DNA of 64,000 bases from Streptomyces prunicolor NBRC 13075 (GCF_000367365.1 NZ_BARF01000127.1:1-64000), one strand, 5' to 3'; numbered from the stretch's first letter, positions 1-10,844 are shown. Translations and numbers: made by a program. The notes: a model not told the origin generated them from the sequence alone.

Positions 1-775
1 CTAGGAGGACACAGCTACGTCGAGCTGCATGGCGACTTCAGCCAGGCCCAGATCGTGGCCACACTGGGTGAACAGCAACTCGAGAGCCTCGCCCTGAGAA
101 ACAACTCCCTAGTCACAGACCTGTTTTTCTTGAGGGGATATCAGCGCCTTCGCATCCTTTACCTAACAGATTGCCCGGGAATCTCGTCTCTCGCTCCGCT
201 GACGCGCCTACCTCTGGAGAGGCTGCATATGGCCAATCTCCCTGAAATCGGCGACTTGAGCCCACTGCGCGAACTCACCCGGCTCACCATGCTCGGCCTG
301 CGTACGGAATCCGAGTGGCAGGGGCTCGACGTCGTGCCACGTGAGGCTCCACTCGATTGCCTCTTTTTGCCGCGCAACGCCCGCGACCTCAGCGCGCTGA
401 CTGATTTTCCCCTGCTGGTTCAGCTCGGACTTGACGTGGACACCCCGCTCACCCAGGAGGACTTGGCAGGCGGTAGCGCGCCTGGAAAACCTGACGATCC
501 TGAGTCTGAACCCCGCCGAACTCACCAACAGTGCGTCCACCGGTGTCTGCTTAGACCAGGTGAAGACCGTCTTTGTGATGGCCGGACAGGCGGCACTGGA
601 TCCGAGGGCGGCCGCCACCGTCTTCCCCGCGATGACCTCCCTCCACATCTACGGGGTCGACGCGATCGACGTGAACCCCCTCGCCACCCATCCCACCCTC
701 ATCCGCATAACCACCCCACCCACCTGCCGCCTCCTCAACGCCGACAAACTCCCCGCCACCATCAAGCTCAACTGA
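1..775 (+). pseudogene. LRR protein C-terminal part, 5' truncated by window edge, frameshifted
   Basis: The reading frame is open from base 1, so the start lies outside the window. Frame 1 encodes about 155 residues of leucine-rich repeats (LRILYLTDC, LERLHMANL, LTMLGL at 20-24 residue spacing), then becomes Pro/Arg-rich after about 470. LRR sequence resumes in frame 2 (LENLTILSL) and ends at TGA 773-775. Removing one G near 466-471 joins the halves as EDLAAVARLENLTIL. The repeats follow the same layout as the C-terminal LRRs of the NACHT protein at 1562-4600 (a DC pair, then an APL..LFL segment), so this is probably the tail of a second NACHT-LRR protein. The shift could be real decay or a sequencing error. 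Confidence 0.6.
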
Positions 776-896
776 CGCAAGCCTCTATACACCTACCCTC
801 CAGTAACCTTACGGTTCCCCTCACGCCACCCTCGCCCGCGACCATGCCATCTGCACCAACCGGCAGCGCACAGACGTGAGAGGAACCCCCACCCCC

Positions 897-1514
897 ATGA
901 CGAGACGACGCCCCTGGGCCCGCCGTACCGCCACCGTCGCCGTGACCGCGACCGCCCTCGCGACGCTGACCGTCCCCGCAGAAGCCGCGACAACGGCAAG
1001 CACCACCGCCGCGACCGCCACCGTCGACTACGGCACCTGGCAGGCGGACTGCCGGACGGTGATGAACCAGGCCCTGCCCTACCTGAAGCAGCGCATCGCG
1101 GCCACCAGGCCCGGCGAGAAGCAGGCGATCGTCTTCGACATCGACAACACCACCCTGGAGACGGACTTCGGCTTCAGCTGGCCGCAGCCGGCCAACAAGC
1201 CGGTCCTCGCGGTCGCCAAGTACGCCCAGGAACACGGGGTTTCGCTGTTCTTCGTCACGGCCCGCCCCGGCATCATCTACCTGCCGACCGAGTACAACCT
1301 CGAACACGACGGCTACGACGTCGACGGCCTCTACGTGCGCGGCCTCCTGGACCTCTTCAAGGACGTCGCCGACTACAAGACGGCCCAGCGCACCGCGATC
1401 GAGAACAAGGGCTACACGATCATCGCGAACATCGGCAACAGCGCCACCGACCTGTCGGGCGGCCACGCCGAGAAGACCTTCAAACTGCCGGACTACGACG
1501 GCCAGTTGTCGTGA
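897..1514 (+). CDS. Secreted HAD-superfamily acid phosphatase
   Basis: Predicted exported phosphomonoesterase of the class B-like acid phosphatase group (205 aa). The N-terminus has an Arg-rich segment, a hydrophobic Ala/Val/Thr stretch and AEA near residue 30, as in a signal peptide. HAD motif I is DIDNTTLE (nucleophile Asp about 81), motif II is the Thr in FVTARPG (about 121), and NIGNSATDL near 180 fits the acidic motif region. ATG 897 is chosen because GAGAGGA lies about 12 bases upstream; an in-frame GTG at 876 would add 7 residues. It lies between two LRR genes on the same strand. Nothing in the sequence shows whether it belongs functionally with them; the natural substrate is unknown. 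Confidence 0.8.
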   Translation: MTRRRPWARRTATVAVTATALATLTVPAEAATTASTTAATATVDYGTWQADCRTVMNQALPYLKQRIAATRPGEKQAIVFDIDNTTLETDFGFSWPQPANKPVLAVAKYAQEHGVSLFFVTARPGIIYLPTEYNLEHDGYDVDGLYVRGLLDLFKDVADYKTAQRTAIENKGYTIIANIGNSATDLSGGHAEKTFKLPDYDGQLS

Positions 1515-1561
1515 CCCGTTAGGCTCCGTCCGTTCGCTCGACGACGGGGGTGAGGCGGCGG

Positions 1562-4500
1562 ATGGAGCCCGCGGTACTCGGTGGCAAGTTGGCGTCAAGC
1601 CTGATCACACCGCTGCTGAAGAAGCTGTTCGTGCCCGACGCCCCCGGCGCGGGCCTGGTCGACAAACCGGTCCGCCTTTCCTCCCTCGTCTCCTTCAAGG
1701 GCGAGAAACGCACCCTGACGGAGAAGGACGTCCACAAGCTCGCCGACCACCTGGTCGCGCGGGCGGTGGACTCCCCCGGCGAGGCCCCCTTCCCACCCGA
1801 CGAACAGACCGCCGTGGCCGACGCGTTGGCCCGCCGCCTGCTCGCCCTGGGCAGCCTGGACATGGACGACGTCCAGGCCGTACGCCTCGGACACCGGGAA
1901 CTGGCAAGGCAGTTGGAGTACGGCGCCCCGGCCCCCGACGGACTCTCCACCGACGCCCGCTACTTCCTCGGAAACGCCACCGAGTGGGCCTGCCTCCAGA
2001 TCCTGGAGTTCTTCACCCGCCGCTCCACGTTCGTGGCCCGCACCCTCGTCGAACAGACCCGCACCCAGGCCGAACTGATCGCCCGCATCGACGAGTTGAT
2101 CGCCCGCAGCCCCCGCCCCGGTTCCCAGGACCGCGCCTTCGAACGGCGCTACCTCCCGTACGTCGCCGAGCGCCACAACCACATCACCATCTACGGCATC
2201 GACCTCCGCGACTCTCCGGACCGCTGGCCCTTGGAGGTGGCGTACCTCAGCCTGGAAGCAGCGGAGACGGAGGAACGGCAGCTCCCCGACGAACACCCGG
2301 GTGCCGCCTTCACCGTCCAACTCCCGGCCGAGGACGCCCTGTCGACCCACGACCGCGTACTGCTGCGCGGCGACGCGGGTTCCGGCAAGACGACGCTGGT
2401 GCAGTGGCTCGCGGTGACGGCGGCGAGGGACGGCGACCGCATCCCGTACGTCCTCCCGTTGCGCACCCTCATCCGAGCCGGCCAACTCCCCTCCCCCGAA
2501 GCCTTCCTGTCCTCCACCGGTTGCCCCCACACCCCACCCGAGGGCTGGACGGAACGCGTCCTGACCGCCGGCCGCGCCCTGATCCTCGTCGACGGCCTGG
2601 ACGAAATCCCCTCGGCCGACCGCCACCGCACCCGCGACTGGCTCCAGTCCCTGATCCGCGCCTTCCCGGGCAACCGCTGGCTCCTGACCTCCCGCCCCAG
2701 CGCGGTCCGCCCCGACTGGCTGTCCTCCGAGGCCTTCCGCGAACTAACCCTGACCCCGATGCGCCGCTCCGAGGTGAAGACCTTCGTCGAGCGCTGGCAC
2801 ACGGCGGCAGAGGCTCCGGAGTACGAGGCCCCTCTCCTGGACTCCCTGCGCACGAAACGGGACTTGGCGCGGCTCGCCACGAACCCCCTGATGTGCGGCC
2901 TGATTTGCGCCCTGCATCGCGAACGCCGGGGCTATCTCCCCACAGGCCGCAAGGAGTTGTACGACGCGGCCCTGACGATGCTGCTGGCTCGGCGGGACCG
3001 CGAGCGAGGCATGGGCGCGCTGGAGGGAGCGGAACTGGGCGAGGAGGCTCAGCTGGAGATCCTCCAACGGCTCGCGTACGCCCTGGTGTTGAGCGGCCGC
3101 ACGGAGATGGACCAGGAGACAGCGGAGGGAATCGTCGAACGGTGCCTGCCCACGGTCGCCGGGCAGGGCGACGCCAGGACGGTACTACGGGACCTTCTGC
3201 TGAGAAGCGGCCTGCTCCGCCAACCCGCCGACGGTGTCGTCGACTTCGTCCACCGCACCTTCCAGGACTACCTCGGCGCGCGCTACGCCGTGGAGGAGGG
3301 CCACCTCGACGTCCTCACCAGCCGCGCGGACGACACCCAGTGGGAGGACGTCATCCGCATGGCGGTGGCCCACGCCCGGCCGCGCGAACGGGTCGTGGTG
3401 CTACGGCAGTTGCTGGCCCGGGAGGACCCTCGGCTGACGCTGCTGGCACTGGTCTGCCTGGAGCATGCGACAGCACTGGATCCAGCGGTACGAGCCGAGG
3501 TCGAGAGCCGTTCGGCCGCGCTGATCCCACCGCGCACCACGGCGGACGCGCACACACTGGCGGATGCCGGGCCGCTGGTTCTGGAGTTGCTGCCAGGACC
3601 CGAGGGGCTGACGAACGACGAGGCCCGATGCGTCACGGTCACCGCCTCGATCCTGGGCGGGCAGGAACCCGAGGGCGCGATGGCGGTACTGCGGCGCTTC
3701 CGCGACCATCCTTCCTTCGACGTACGGCGTCAACTCGCGGGCACCTGGGACCGGTTCGACACCCGGGAGTACGCGGTCGAGGTACTCGACCATCTGGTCC
3801 GGGACGATCTCTTCGTACGTTGCTCATCGCCCGAACAACTGGCGGCACTGCGGCTGATGCGCCCTTGGCGCAGGCTGACGATCAACGGATCACACGACAT
3901 CGGCGAGGTCATCGATGCCGTCCCTGATCTGGACGTGGTCGACCTCCTGAGCCTTGAGCACCACACCACCATGTCCACCCTGGACGCGGTGCCTGCCTTC
4001 CGGTCGCTGAGCGCATTGTGGCTGCAGGACTGTTTCGGTGTCCGGGATCTCGGCTGCTTGTCCGAACTGCCTCTCACTGATCTGGCGTTCAACCGCATCG
4101 CCGATCCGTCGGGCCTGCCGACTCTGGGCGGGCTCACCCGGCTCTCCCTGGACCAGCCGTTCGAGGGCGATCGCCTTTCCGACCATCTGCCCTTGGACGC
4201 ACCCCTGGAGTACCTGTTCCTGGGCCAGGAAACACTGGCCACGACCGGTTTGCGCGATCTGGAAGGCTGGCCGACACTCACCTCGCTCAGCCTCGGCAGG
4301 CCGCCCGCCGTCATGGGCGCCGTGGACTGGGGGCAAGTGGAACGCCTGCCCGTCCTGCGGAACCTCGTCCTGAACACGTCCCTCAACCGCTACGCCCTGG
4401 AGTTCATGCCGGAACTTCCCTCCGTCGAGTCCCTCTCCGTTCCCTCCCAGCGCACGGGCGACAAGTACTTCCGCATCCTCGCCTCCCGCCTCCCGGGCCT

Positions 4501-4600
4501 GCGGACGATCACCCTCAAGGCGTCAGGCAGAAGGGGCGTCCCCCTCGACTCCTACGCCGAATTCTTCCCCAACGCCCAAGTAACCGACGACCGCCTCTAA
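1562..4600 (+). CDS. NACHT-domain NTPase with C-terminal leucine-rich repeats
   Basis: Large STAND-type signalling ATPase of about 1012 aa. An N-terminal helical region of about 260 residues is followed by NACHT: Walker A GDAGSGKTT near residue 272 and Walker B LILVDGLDEIP near 342, with arginine-rich sensor sequence (LLTSRPS) after it. A helical winged-helix-like region follows and LRRs occupy about residues 790-1010 (LSALWLQDC, LTDLAFN, LEYLFLG, LTSLSLG). This is the architecture of bacterial NLR-like proteins; some bNACHT proteins are known phage-defence factors, but that role is inferred here. ATG 1562 has GGGGGTGAGG 8 bases upstream; GTG 1550 is possible. It is convergent with clpC and has a related, broken LRR gene upstream. 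Confidence 0.85.
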   Translation: MEPAVLGGKLASSLITPLLKKLFVPDAPGAGLVDKPVRLSSLVSFKGEKRTLTEKDVHKLADHLVARAVDSPGEAPFPPDEQTAVADALARRLLALGSLDMDDVQAVRLGHRELARQLEYGAPAPDGLSTDARYFLGNATEWACLQILEFFTRRSTFVARTLVEQTRTQAELIARIDELIARSPRPGSQDRAFERRYLPYVAERHNHITIYGIDLRDSPDRWPLEVAYLSLEAAETEERQLPDEHPGAAFTVQLPAEDALSTHDRVLLRGDAGSGKTTLVQWLAVTAARDGDRIPYVLPLRTLIRAGQLPSPEAFLSSTGCPHTPPEGWTERVLTAGRALILVDGLDEIPSADRHRTRDWLQSLIRAFPGNRWLLTSRPSAVRPDWLSSEAFRELTLTPMRRSEVKTFVERWHTAAEAPEYEAPLLDSLRTKRDLARLATNPLMCGLICALHRERRGYLPTGRKELYDAALTMLLARRDRERGMGALEGAELGEEAQLEILQRLAYALVLSGRTEMDQETAEGIVERCLPTVAGQGDARTVLRDLLLRSGLLRQPADGVVDFVHRTFQDYLGARYAVEEGHLDVLTSRADDTQWEDVIRMAVAHARPRERVVVLRQLLAREDPRLTLLALVCLEHATALDPAVRAEVESRSAALIPPRTTADAHTLADAGPLVLELLPGPEGLTNDEARCVTVTASILGGQEPEGAMAVLRRFRDHPSFDVRRQLAGTWDRFDTREYAVEVLDHLVRDDLFVRCSSPEQLAALRLMRPWRRLTINGSHDIGEVIDAVPDLDVVDLLSLEHHTTMSTLDAVPAFRSLSALWLQDCFGVRDLGCLSELPLTDLAFNRIADPSGLPTLGGLTRLSLDQPFEGDRLSDHLPLDAPLEYLFLGQETLATTGLRDLEGWPTLTSLSLGRPPAVMGAVDWGQVERLPVLRNLVLNTSLNRYALEFMPELPSVESLSVPSQRTGDKYFRILASRLPGLRTITLKASGRRGVPLDSYAEFFPNAQVTDDRL

Positions 4601-4618
4601 CCGCACCCGGACAAGCAA

Positions 4619-4649
4619 AAGGGGCCGGTGCCAAAAGCACCGACCCCTT
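4619..4649. terminator. Bidirectional hairpin terminator between NACHT gene and clpC
   Basis: AAGGGGcCGGTGC pairs with GCACCGaCCCCTT around a CAAAA loop. A-rich sequence precedes it and a CTT tract follows, so it can serve both convergent genes. Confidence 0.8.
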
Positions 4650-4678
4650 CCCAGCCGTAAAACCCAACCCGCTGAGCC

Positions 4679-7207
<2,529 letters not shown>

Positions 7208-7649
7208 CGTTAATCGCTCCTCAGAGCGGTCAGGCAGTAAGGGGACGCTCCCCTCCCTGTCCTTCCGCAGCTTAGTCCCGCAAGCGGGGACCGCTCATTC
7301 CAACTGCCGACACCGGACCGAGAACCAACACTGCCTCCTGAACCGTAACGCCGACATCTGCTCCAACCTGATGGTGCGAGACGATGTTCCCGCAGGCCAG
7401 GCAGTTACCCTCACCATGAGTACGCCGATGGCGAACGTGAGACGCCCTTTTCTGCGTGTCGCCCCCTCCCACTAGGGATTGTCTTACCCGTACGGACTGA
7501 CACTCCATGCCGTTCGCACTGGTTCCCTCCGCTACGGGCGAACAACGTTGCGCCGCGCCGCACCTCCGAAGGCCCCTTTTTCCGGCACCCAGCGCATTGA
7601 CCGGACCACCCAGCGTAACTCCCGGCCCGCTTCGGCGGTTGCTCTTGGC
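7208..7649. promoter_or_regulatory. Divergent upstream region of clpC
   Basis: This 440-bp non-coding stretch lies between clpC (minus) and the hypothetical gene at 7650 (plus). It is less GC-rich than its flanks near 7300-7420. Apart from the ClgR-like site annotated separately I see no clear -10/-35 pair, CIRCE or HAIR element. Confidence 0.5.
7530..7543 (-). promoter_or_regulatory. Candidate ClgR binding site upstream of clpC
   Basis: On the minus strand the sequence reads GTTCGC-CCGTA-GCG, an exact fit to the GTTCGC-N5-GCG consensus known for the actinobacterial ClgR regulator, which activates clp genes. It lies about 323 bases upstream of the clpC ATG in the correct direction. Function is inferred from the match only. 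Confidence 0.5.
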
Positions 7650-8297
7650 ATGGTTCGCACAGTCCCCCCTCTCCACACGGTCCCGCTCCCCCGACGCCCA
7701 CTCGATCCGGACGACCGACAGCGGGACTGGTACGAGAACGAACTGGGGTGGCGCACGGTGCCCGGAGAGCCGCTACGGCTCGTCACGGGCCTGCGTTTCG
7801 ACGTCCTGGACGTGCCGGTCGAGGCCGGAATCGCGGTGCTGTGGCGGCTGGGGCCCAGCTCTCCGGTGGCCGTACAGGGTGACCGGATGCGGCTGCTGGT
7901 GGCCGCGGGCAGCGCGGACGAACTCCCGGGGCTGCTGGACTGGCTGGAGTGGGGCGCGCTGGCGCCGACGCTGGATCTGGTCGCGCTCGGCGCGGACGGG
8001 CACATGGAGGCACCGCCGATCCCCGGGGCGAGGCCCGCAGGGACACCACTGCCGGGCGCGGGACCGATGAAGGGGCAACCGCTCCCCGCGGGCCGCTCTC
8101 GTCCCTTGCAGGGGGCCGCCGTATGGCTGCGACCCCCCGAGCCGGGGTGCGAGGTCGAGGCCTCGCTGCCGACAATGCCGGCCGTGGGGGGCGTGGGGGA
8201 CGCCCCTGATCTCGTACGACTTGTGGACACGGTGGCCACACAGTGCCACCGGGTACGGCTGCGGCGCTCGTGCGCTCAGCCGTTGGCCTTCTCGTAG
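7650..8297 (+). CDS. Conserved hypothetical protein between clpC and lsr2
   Basis: Protein of 215 aa with no motif I can assign to an enzyme. The first half has an alternating hydrophobic pattern (RLVTGLRFDVLDVPVEAG, then VLWRLGP) that resembles the N-terminal bifunctional primase/polymerase-like fold used in many Streptomyces proteins, but no catalytic residues are evident. The second half is Pro/Gly-rich (about residues 125-150) before a short C-terminal helix. ATG 7650 is the first plausible start: the longer frame back to 7479 has non-coding-like composition. Its last 22 bases overlap the 3' end of convergent lsr2. The position between clpC and lsr2 is conserved in Streptomyces as I recall it. 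Confidence 0.7.
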   Translation: MVRTVPPLHTVPLPRRPLDPDDRQRDWYENELGWRTVPGEPLRLVTGLRFDVLDVPVEAGIAVLWRLGPSSPVAVQGDRMRLLVAAGSADELPGLLDWLEWGALAPTLDLVALGADGHMEAPPIPGARPAGTPLPGAGPMKGQPLPAGRSRPLQGAAVWLRPPEPGCEVEASLPTMPAVGGVGDAPDLVRLVDTVATQCHRVRLRRSCAQPLAFS

Positions 8298-8611
8298 GCC
8301 TCGCGAATGGCCGCGGGAACACGACCGCGGTCGTTCACGTCGTGACCGTTCTCCTTGGCCCACGCGCGGATCTGCGCGGTGTCCTGGCTGCCACCGGAAG
8401 CGACGCGCGCCTTTCCGCGACCACCCGAAGCGCGGCCACCGGTACGGCGCCCACCCTTCACGTAAGCCTCGAGAAGTCCACGGAGCTTGTCCGCATTCGC
8501 GGTGGTGAGATCGATCTCGTACGTCTTGCCGTCCAACGCGAACGTCACCGTCTCGTCCGCCTCGCCACCGTCGAGGTCATCGACAAGAAGGACCTGAACC
8601 TTCTGTGCCAC
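8276..8611 (-). CDS. lsr2: Lsr2 nucleoid-associated protein
   Basis: Small xenogeneic-silencing DNA-binding protein (111 aa) that coats and bridges AT-rich DNA. The N-terminal oligomerisation domain begins AQKVQVLLVDDLDGG and the C-terminal DNA-binding domain has the WAKENGHDVNDRGRVPAAI motif, whose RGR is the AT-hook-like minor-groove contact. A Gly/Arg/Ser-rich linker separates the two. The GTG at 8611 is chosen because it gives the canonical start and is preceded by AAAGGAAA; the upstream in-frame ATG at 8626 would add five residues. Monocistronic, with its 3' end overlapping the convergent hypothetical gene. Confidence 0.96.
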   Translation of the reverse strand: MAQKVQVLLVDDLDGGEADETVTFALDGKTYEIDLTTANADKLRGLLEAYVKGGRRTGGRASGGRGKARVASGGSQDTAQIRAWAKENGHDVNDRGRVPAAIREAYEKANG

Positions 8612-8683
8612 CGGATTTCCTTTCATCGATTACTTGCGGGTCTGGGGTCTGCGGCGTCCGCCGTTTCGCCGTCCCCTGTTATA

Positions 8684-8695
8684 TGCAGTACTGCA
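8684..8695. promoter_or_regulatory. Perfect palindrome in the lsr2 upstream region
   Basis: TGCAGTACTGCA, a 12-bp perfect palindrome about 73 bases upstream of the lsr2 GTG. It is followed at 8707-8723 by AGCAAA-ccgct-TTTGCT, a 6-bp stem. These lie in a locally AT-richer stretch (8678-8740) that probably contains the lsr2 promoter. A role as operator is a guess from symmetry. Confidence 0.35.
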
Positions 8696-8835
8696 CTACG
8701 TCGGAAAGCAAACCGCTTTTGCTGGAAAAACACAAACCCCTGGGAGAGACGGAGTGACCTCACCCGTCCAGAAAGATGCGCGTTTCGGACATAGGGAACC
8801 TGGGCAGGGCGACCCGACCGAATTGAGGGTCGCGA

Positions 8836-9369
8836 TCACAGATGCAGAAGCATCCGACTGTTGCCCAAGGTGTTCGGTTTCACTCGTTCGAGCCCGAGGA
8901 ACTCCGCCACACCCTCGTCATAGGAACGCAACAGCTCCGCGTAGACATCGGTGTCGACGGGTGTCTCACCGATCTCCACGAAGCCGTGCTTCGAGAAGAA
9001 GTCGACTTCGAAGGTGAGACAGAAAACGCGACGAACGCCTAGCCAGCGAGCCGTGTGCAGCAACTTCTCCAGCAACTGATGACCTACACCGGCACCCTTC
9101 AAGCCCGGCTTCACCGCGAGAGTGCGGACTTCCGCGAGGTCTTCCCACATGACATGCAGTGCCCCACAGCCGACGACCTCGGCGTTGTCGTCCCGTTCGG
9201 CGACCCAGAACTCCTGGATGTCCTCGTAAAGAGTCACCGTCGCTTTGTCGAGCAGGATGCGACCGCGGACGTAGGCGTCAAGGAGTCGGCGCACCGCCTC
9301 GACATCGCCGGTCCTGGCCCGCCGGACGGTGATGGCTTTCGCGGTGACTTCGGGGTGCTCTGCTGACAT
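8836..9369 (-). CDS. argA: Short ArgA-type amino-acid N-acetyltransferase (GNAT)
   Basis: GNAT-fold acetyltransferase of 177 aa, closest in length and sequence style to the stand-alone N-acetylglutamate synthase of Mycobacterium (the short ArgA), which makes N-acetylglutamate for arginine synthesis. The acetyl-CoA motif A is LKGAGVGHQLLEKLL (residues about 91-105), preceded by the beta-strand VRTLAVKPG; FFSKHGFVEIGE near 124 is the motif B region and has the KxGF signature of the NAGS group. ATG 9369 gives MSAEHPEV and standard length. It lies between lsr2 and a BlaI-type regulator, all on the minus strand. Substrate is inferred from family resemblance. Confidence 0.8.
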   Translation of the reverse strand: MSAEHPEVTAKAITVRRARTGDVEAVRRLLDAYVRGRILLDKATVTLYEDIQEFWVAERDDNAEVVGCGALHVMWEDLAEVRTLAVKPGLKGAGVGHQLLEKLLHTARWLGVRRVFCLTFEVDFFSKHGFVEIGETPVDTDVYAELLRSYDEGVAEFLGLERVKPNTLGNSRMLLHL

Positions 9370-9378
9370 GAGCGGACG

Positions 9379-9804
9379 CTATCGCCCGCCACCGGAGGGC
9401 GCGGAGCCGGGGTTCTGGACGCCATCCGCGGGTTCGGGTGTTTCCGGTCCCTGGACGATGCGTACGGCACTGCGCAGGGCCTCACGCTGTTCGTCGCTCA
9501 TCATCCCGAAGAAGGCGACGAGAGCGGCGGCGGGGTTGTCGCTCTGCGACCAGGCGTCGTTCATCAGTGCCGCTGAGTAGGCGGCTCGTGTGGAGACCGC
9601 CTCATATCGATACGCCCGGCCTTCCGCCTCACGACGCACCCAGCCCTTCTGATGGAGATTGTCCAAAACGGTCATCACCGTGGTGTACGCGATCGACCGT
9701 TCCTGCTGAAGGTCTTCCAGCACTTCTCGAACGGTCACCGGGCGGTTCCACTTCCACACCCGCGTCATGACCGAGTCTTCGAGTTCTCCCAATGGGCGAG
9801 GCAC
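9379..9804 (-). CDS. BlaI/MecI/CopY-family transcriptional repressor
   Basis: Winged-helix repressor of 141 aa. The N-terminal half carries the family pattern: LGELEDSVMTRVWKW, then VTVREVLEDL, then AYTTVMTVLDNLHQKGWV as recognition helix and wing, then RAYRYEAV. The C-terminal half is the dimerisation region (SAALMNDAWSQSDNPAAALVAFF) with a Pro/Gly-rich tail. GTG 9804 is used. Unlike classical blaI there is no BlaR/MecR-type metallopeptidase gene beside it, so its signal and targets are unknown. It starts downstream of a strong 15-bp inverted repeat. Confidence 0.9.
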   Translation of the reverse strand: MPRPLGELEDSVMTRVWKWNRPVTVREVLEDLQQERSIAYTTVMTVLDNLHQKGWVRREAEGRAYRYEAVSTRAAYSAALMNDAWSQSDNPAAALVAFFGMMSDEQREALRSAVRIVQGPETPEPADGVQNPGSAPSGGGR

Positions 9805-9834
9805 AGCTCAGAACCATAGTGGAAAAGGCACAAA

Positions 9835-9887
9835 AAGGGCGTACGACTCGGAAAGCACGCGCACGCGTGCGGGAGTCGTACGCCCTT
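9835..9887. terminator. Long inverted repeat between BlaI-type gene and upstream small membrane gene
   Basis: AAGGGCGTACGACTC (9835-9849) pairs perfectly over 15 bp with 9873-9887. The 23-base loop contains its own stem GCACGC/GCGTGC. On the minus strand it lies after the small membrane protein gene and before the BlaI-type gene, so it probably ends the former's transcript; it could also be an operator for the regulator. Confidence 0.6.
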
Positions 9888-9938
9888 GAAGACGCTGTCC
9901 GAAGACGCCACCTGAAGACGCCGTCGAAAGGGGAAGGT

Positions 9939-10136
9939 TCAGGCGTCGGTGGTCGACGTGGCCTGGCGGGCGCTCTCCGCGCGCGCGATGGCGGCGTCGA
10001 CGGCCGCGTCCTCCTTGGCCTTCATGGCCCCGCCCTGGGTCTTCACGATGACCCGGATCAGTCCGATGAAGAACACGGCCATGACGACCGGGGGCACGAG
10101 CGCGGAGACATAGTCCATGCCGTCCAGAGTAGCCAC
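9939..10136 (-). CDS. Small single-pass membrane protein
   Basis: Hypothetical protein of 65 aa. One hydrophobic segment (residues about 10-30, VSALVPPVVMAVFFIGLIRV) is followed by a basic and then Ala/charged cytoplasmic tail (KAKEDAAVDAAIARAES). No enzymatic motif. The GTG at 10136 is the first start; the ATG at 10118 (MDYVSAL) is equally plausible since neither has a clear ribosome-binding site. The downstream inverted repeat at 9835-9887 fits a terminator. Function unknown. Confidence 0.7.
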   Translation of the reverse strand: MATLDGMDYVSALVPPVVMAVFFIGLIRVIVKTQGGAMKAKEDAAVDAAIARAESARQATSTTDA

Positions 10137-10166
10137 GGGCCCGAAGGAGGACGGGGCGGGGTCGGT

Positions 10167-10844
10167 TCAGCCGGCGGCGAGTTGCTGCGGCGGGTTCGCG
10201 GGAGGTGATGCCGGTTTGCGCCGGGGGAAGACCTCGCCCGGGGTGGGGACGGGCCGGGACGGCTTCGGAGCCGCGGGCGCGGGCGTGGGCGCCGGCCGCT
10301 CCACGGGCTTGCGTACGGGCTCCTTGGCGTCCTCACCGACCGGTTCGCCATCGACTGCGCGAAAGCCGCCGGAGAGGCCTCCAGGGAGCGCCAGCAGGCG
10401 GGTGCGCGAGGCGGGGACGGTCGGGGCGGGCAGGGCGGTCGTCCGGCGGGCCAGGCGCGCGCGTACGTCCTGTTCGGCGAGGGCGAGGCAGCGGTCCAGG
10501 AGGACGGCCGCCACCGGGTTCCCGCGCAGCGCCCGCAGCGCGGAGAGATCGTCGACGTCCGGGCGGTACCCGGCGCCGAGCGCCTCCTCCAGGAGCGTGA
10601 GGTAACCGGCGGTGGTGCCGGGCAGAGCGGCGCGGTACCGAGCAAGGTCGGCGACCAGGAAGGCACGCAGCCGAACCCCCTCCCTCACCGCTTCGTCGAG
10701 CGATTCGGCGAGCCGAAGACAGTCCTTGACGTCCTCGGCCGAGGCGGTTTGGGGCTGGAGGGCGAGGGCGAGAGCGCGACGGAGCACACGCAGCTCCTCC
10801 GCACCGAACGCCATGCCGCCGCGGGATCCGTATGGCGTGGGCAT
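10167..10844 (-). CDS. Hypothetical protein with Pro/Ala-rich C-terminus
   Basis: Protein of 225 aa that I do not recognise as a named family. The N-terminal 130 residues are predicted helical and Leu/Ala/Arg-rich (LRVLRRALALALQP, VKDCLRLAESLDEAVREG, LTLLEEALGAGY). The tail from about residue 165 is Pro/Lys/Ala-rich low complexity (PAPTPAPAAPKPSRPVPTPG) and looks disordered. ATG 10844 is chosen over a longer open frame because sequence upstream is non-coding in composition; ATG 10814 (MAFGAEEL) is possible. The AT-rich stretch at 10860-10885 just upstream probably holds its promoter. Confidence 0.6.
   Translation of the reverse strand: MPTPYGSRGGMAFGAEELRVLRRALALALQPQTASAEDVKDCLRLAESLDEAVREGVRLRAFLVADLARYRAALPGTTAGYLTLLEEALGAGYRPDVDDLSALRALRGNPVAAVLLDRCLALAEQDVRARLARRTTALPAPTVPASRTRLLALPGGLSGGFRAVDGEPVGEDAKEPVRKPVERPAPTPAPAAPKPSRPVPTPGEVFPRRKPASPPANPPQQLAAG

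Noticed and set aside
1..4600. Prophage or integrative element at the left end
   Set aside because: No integrase, attachment repeats, tRNA or phage structural genes are visible in the window.
9835..9887. A small RNA in the long inverted repeat
   Set aside because: The structure is explained as a terminator or operator; there is no separate promoter that I can support.
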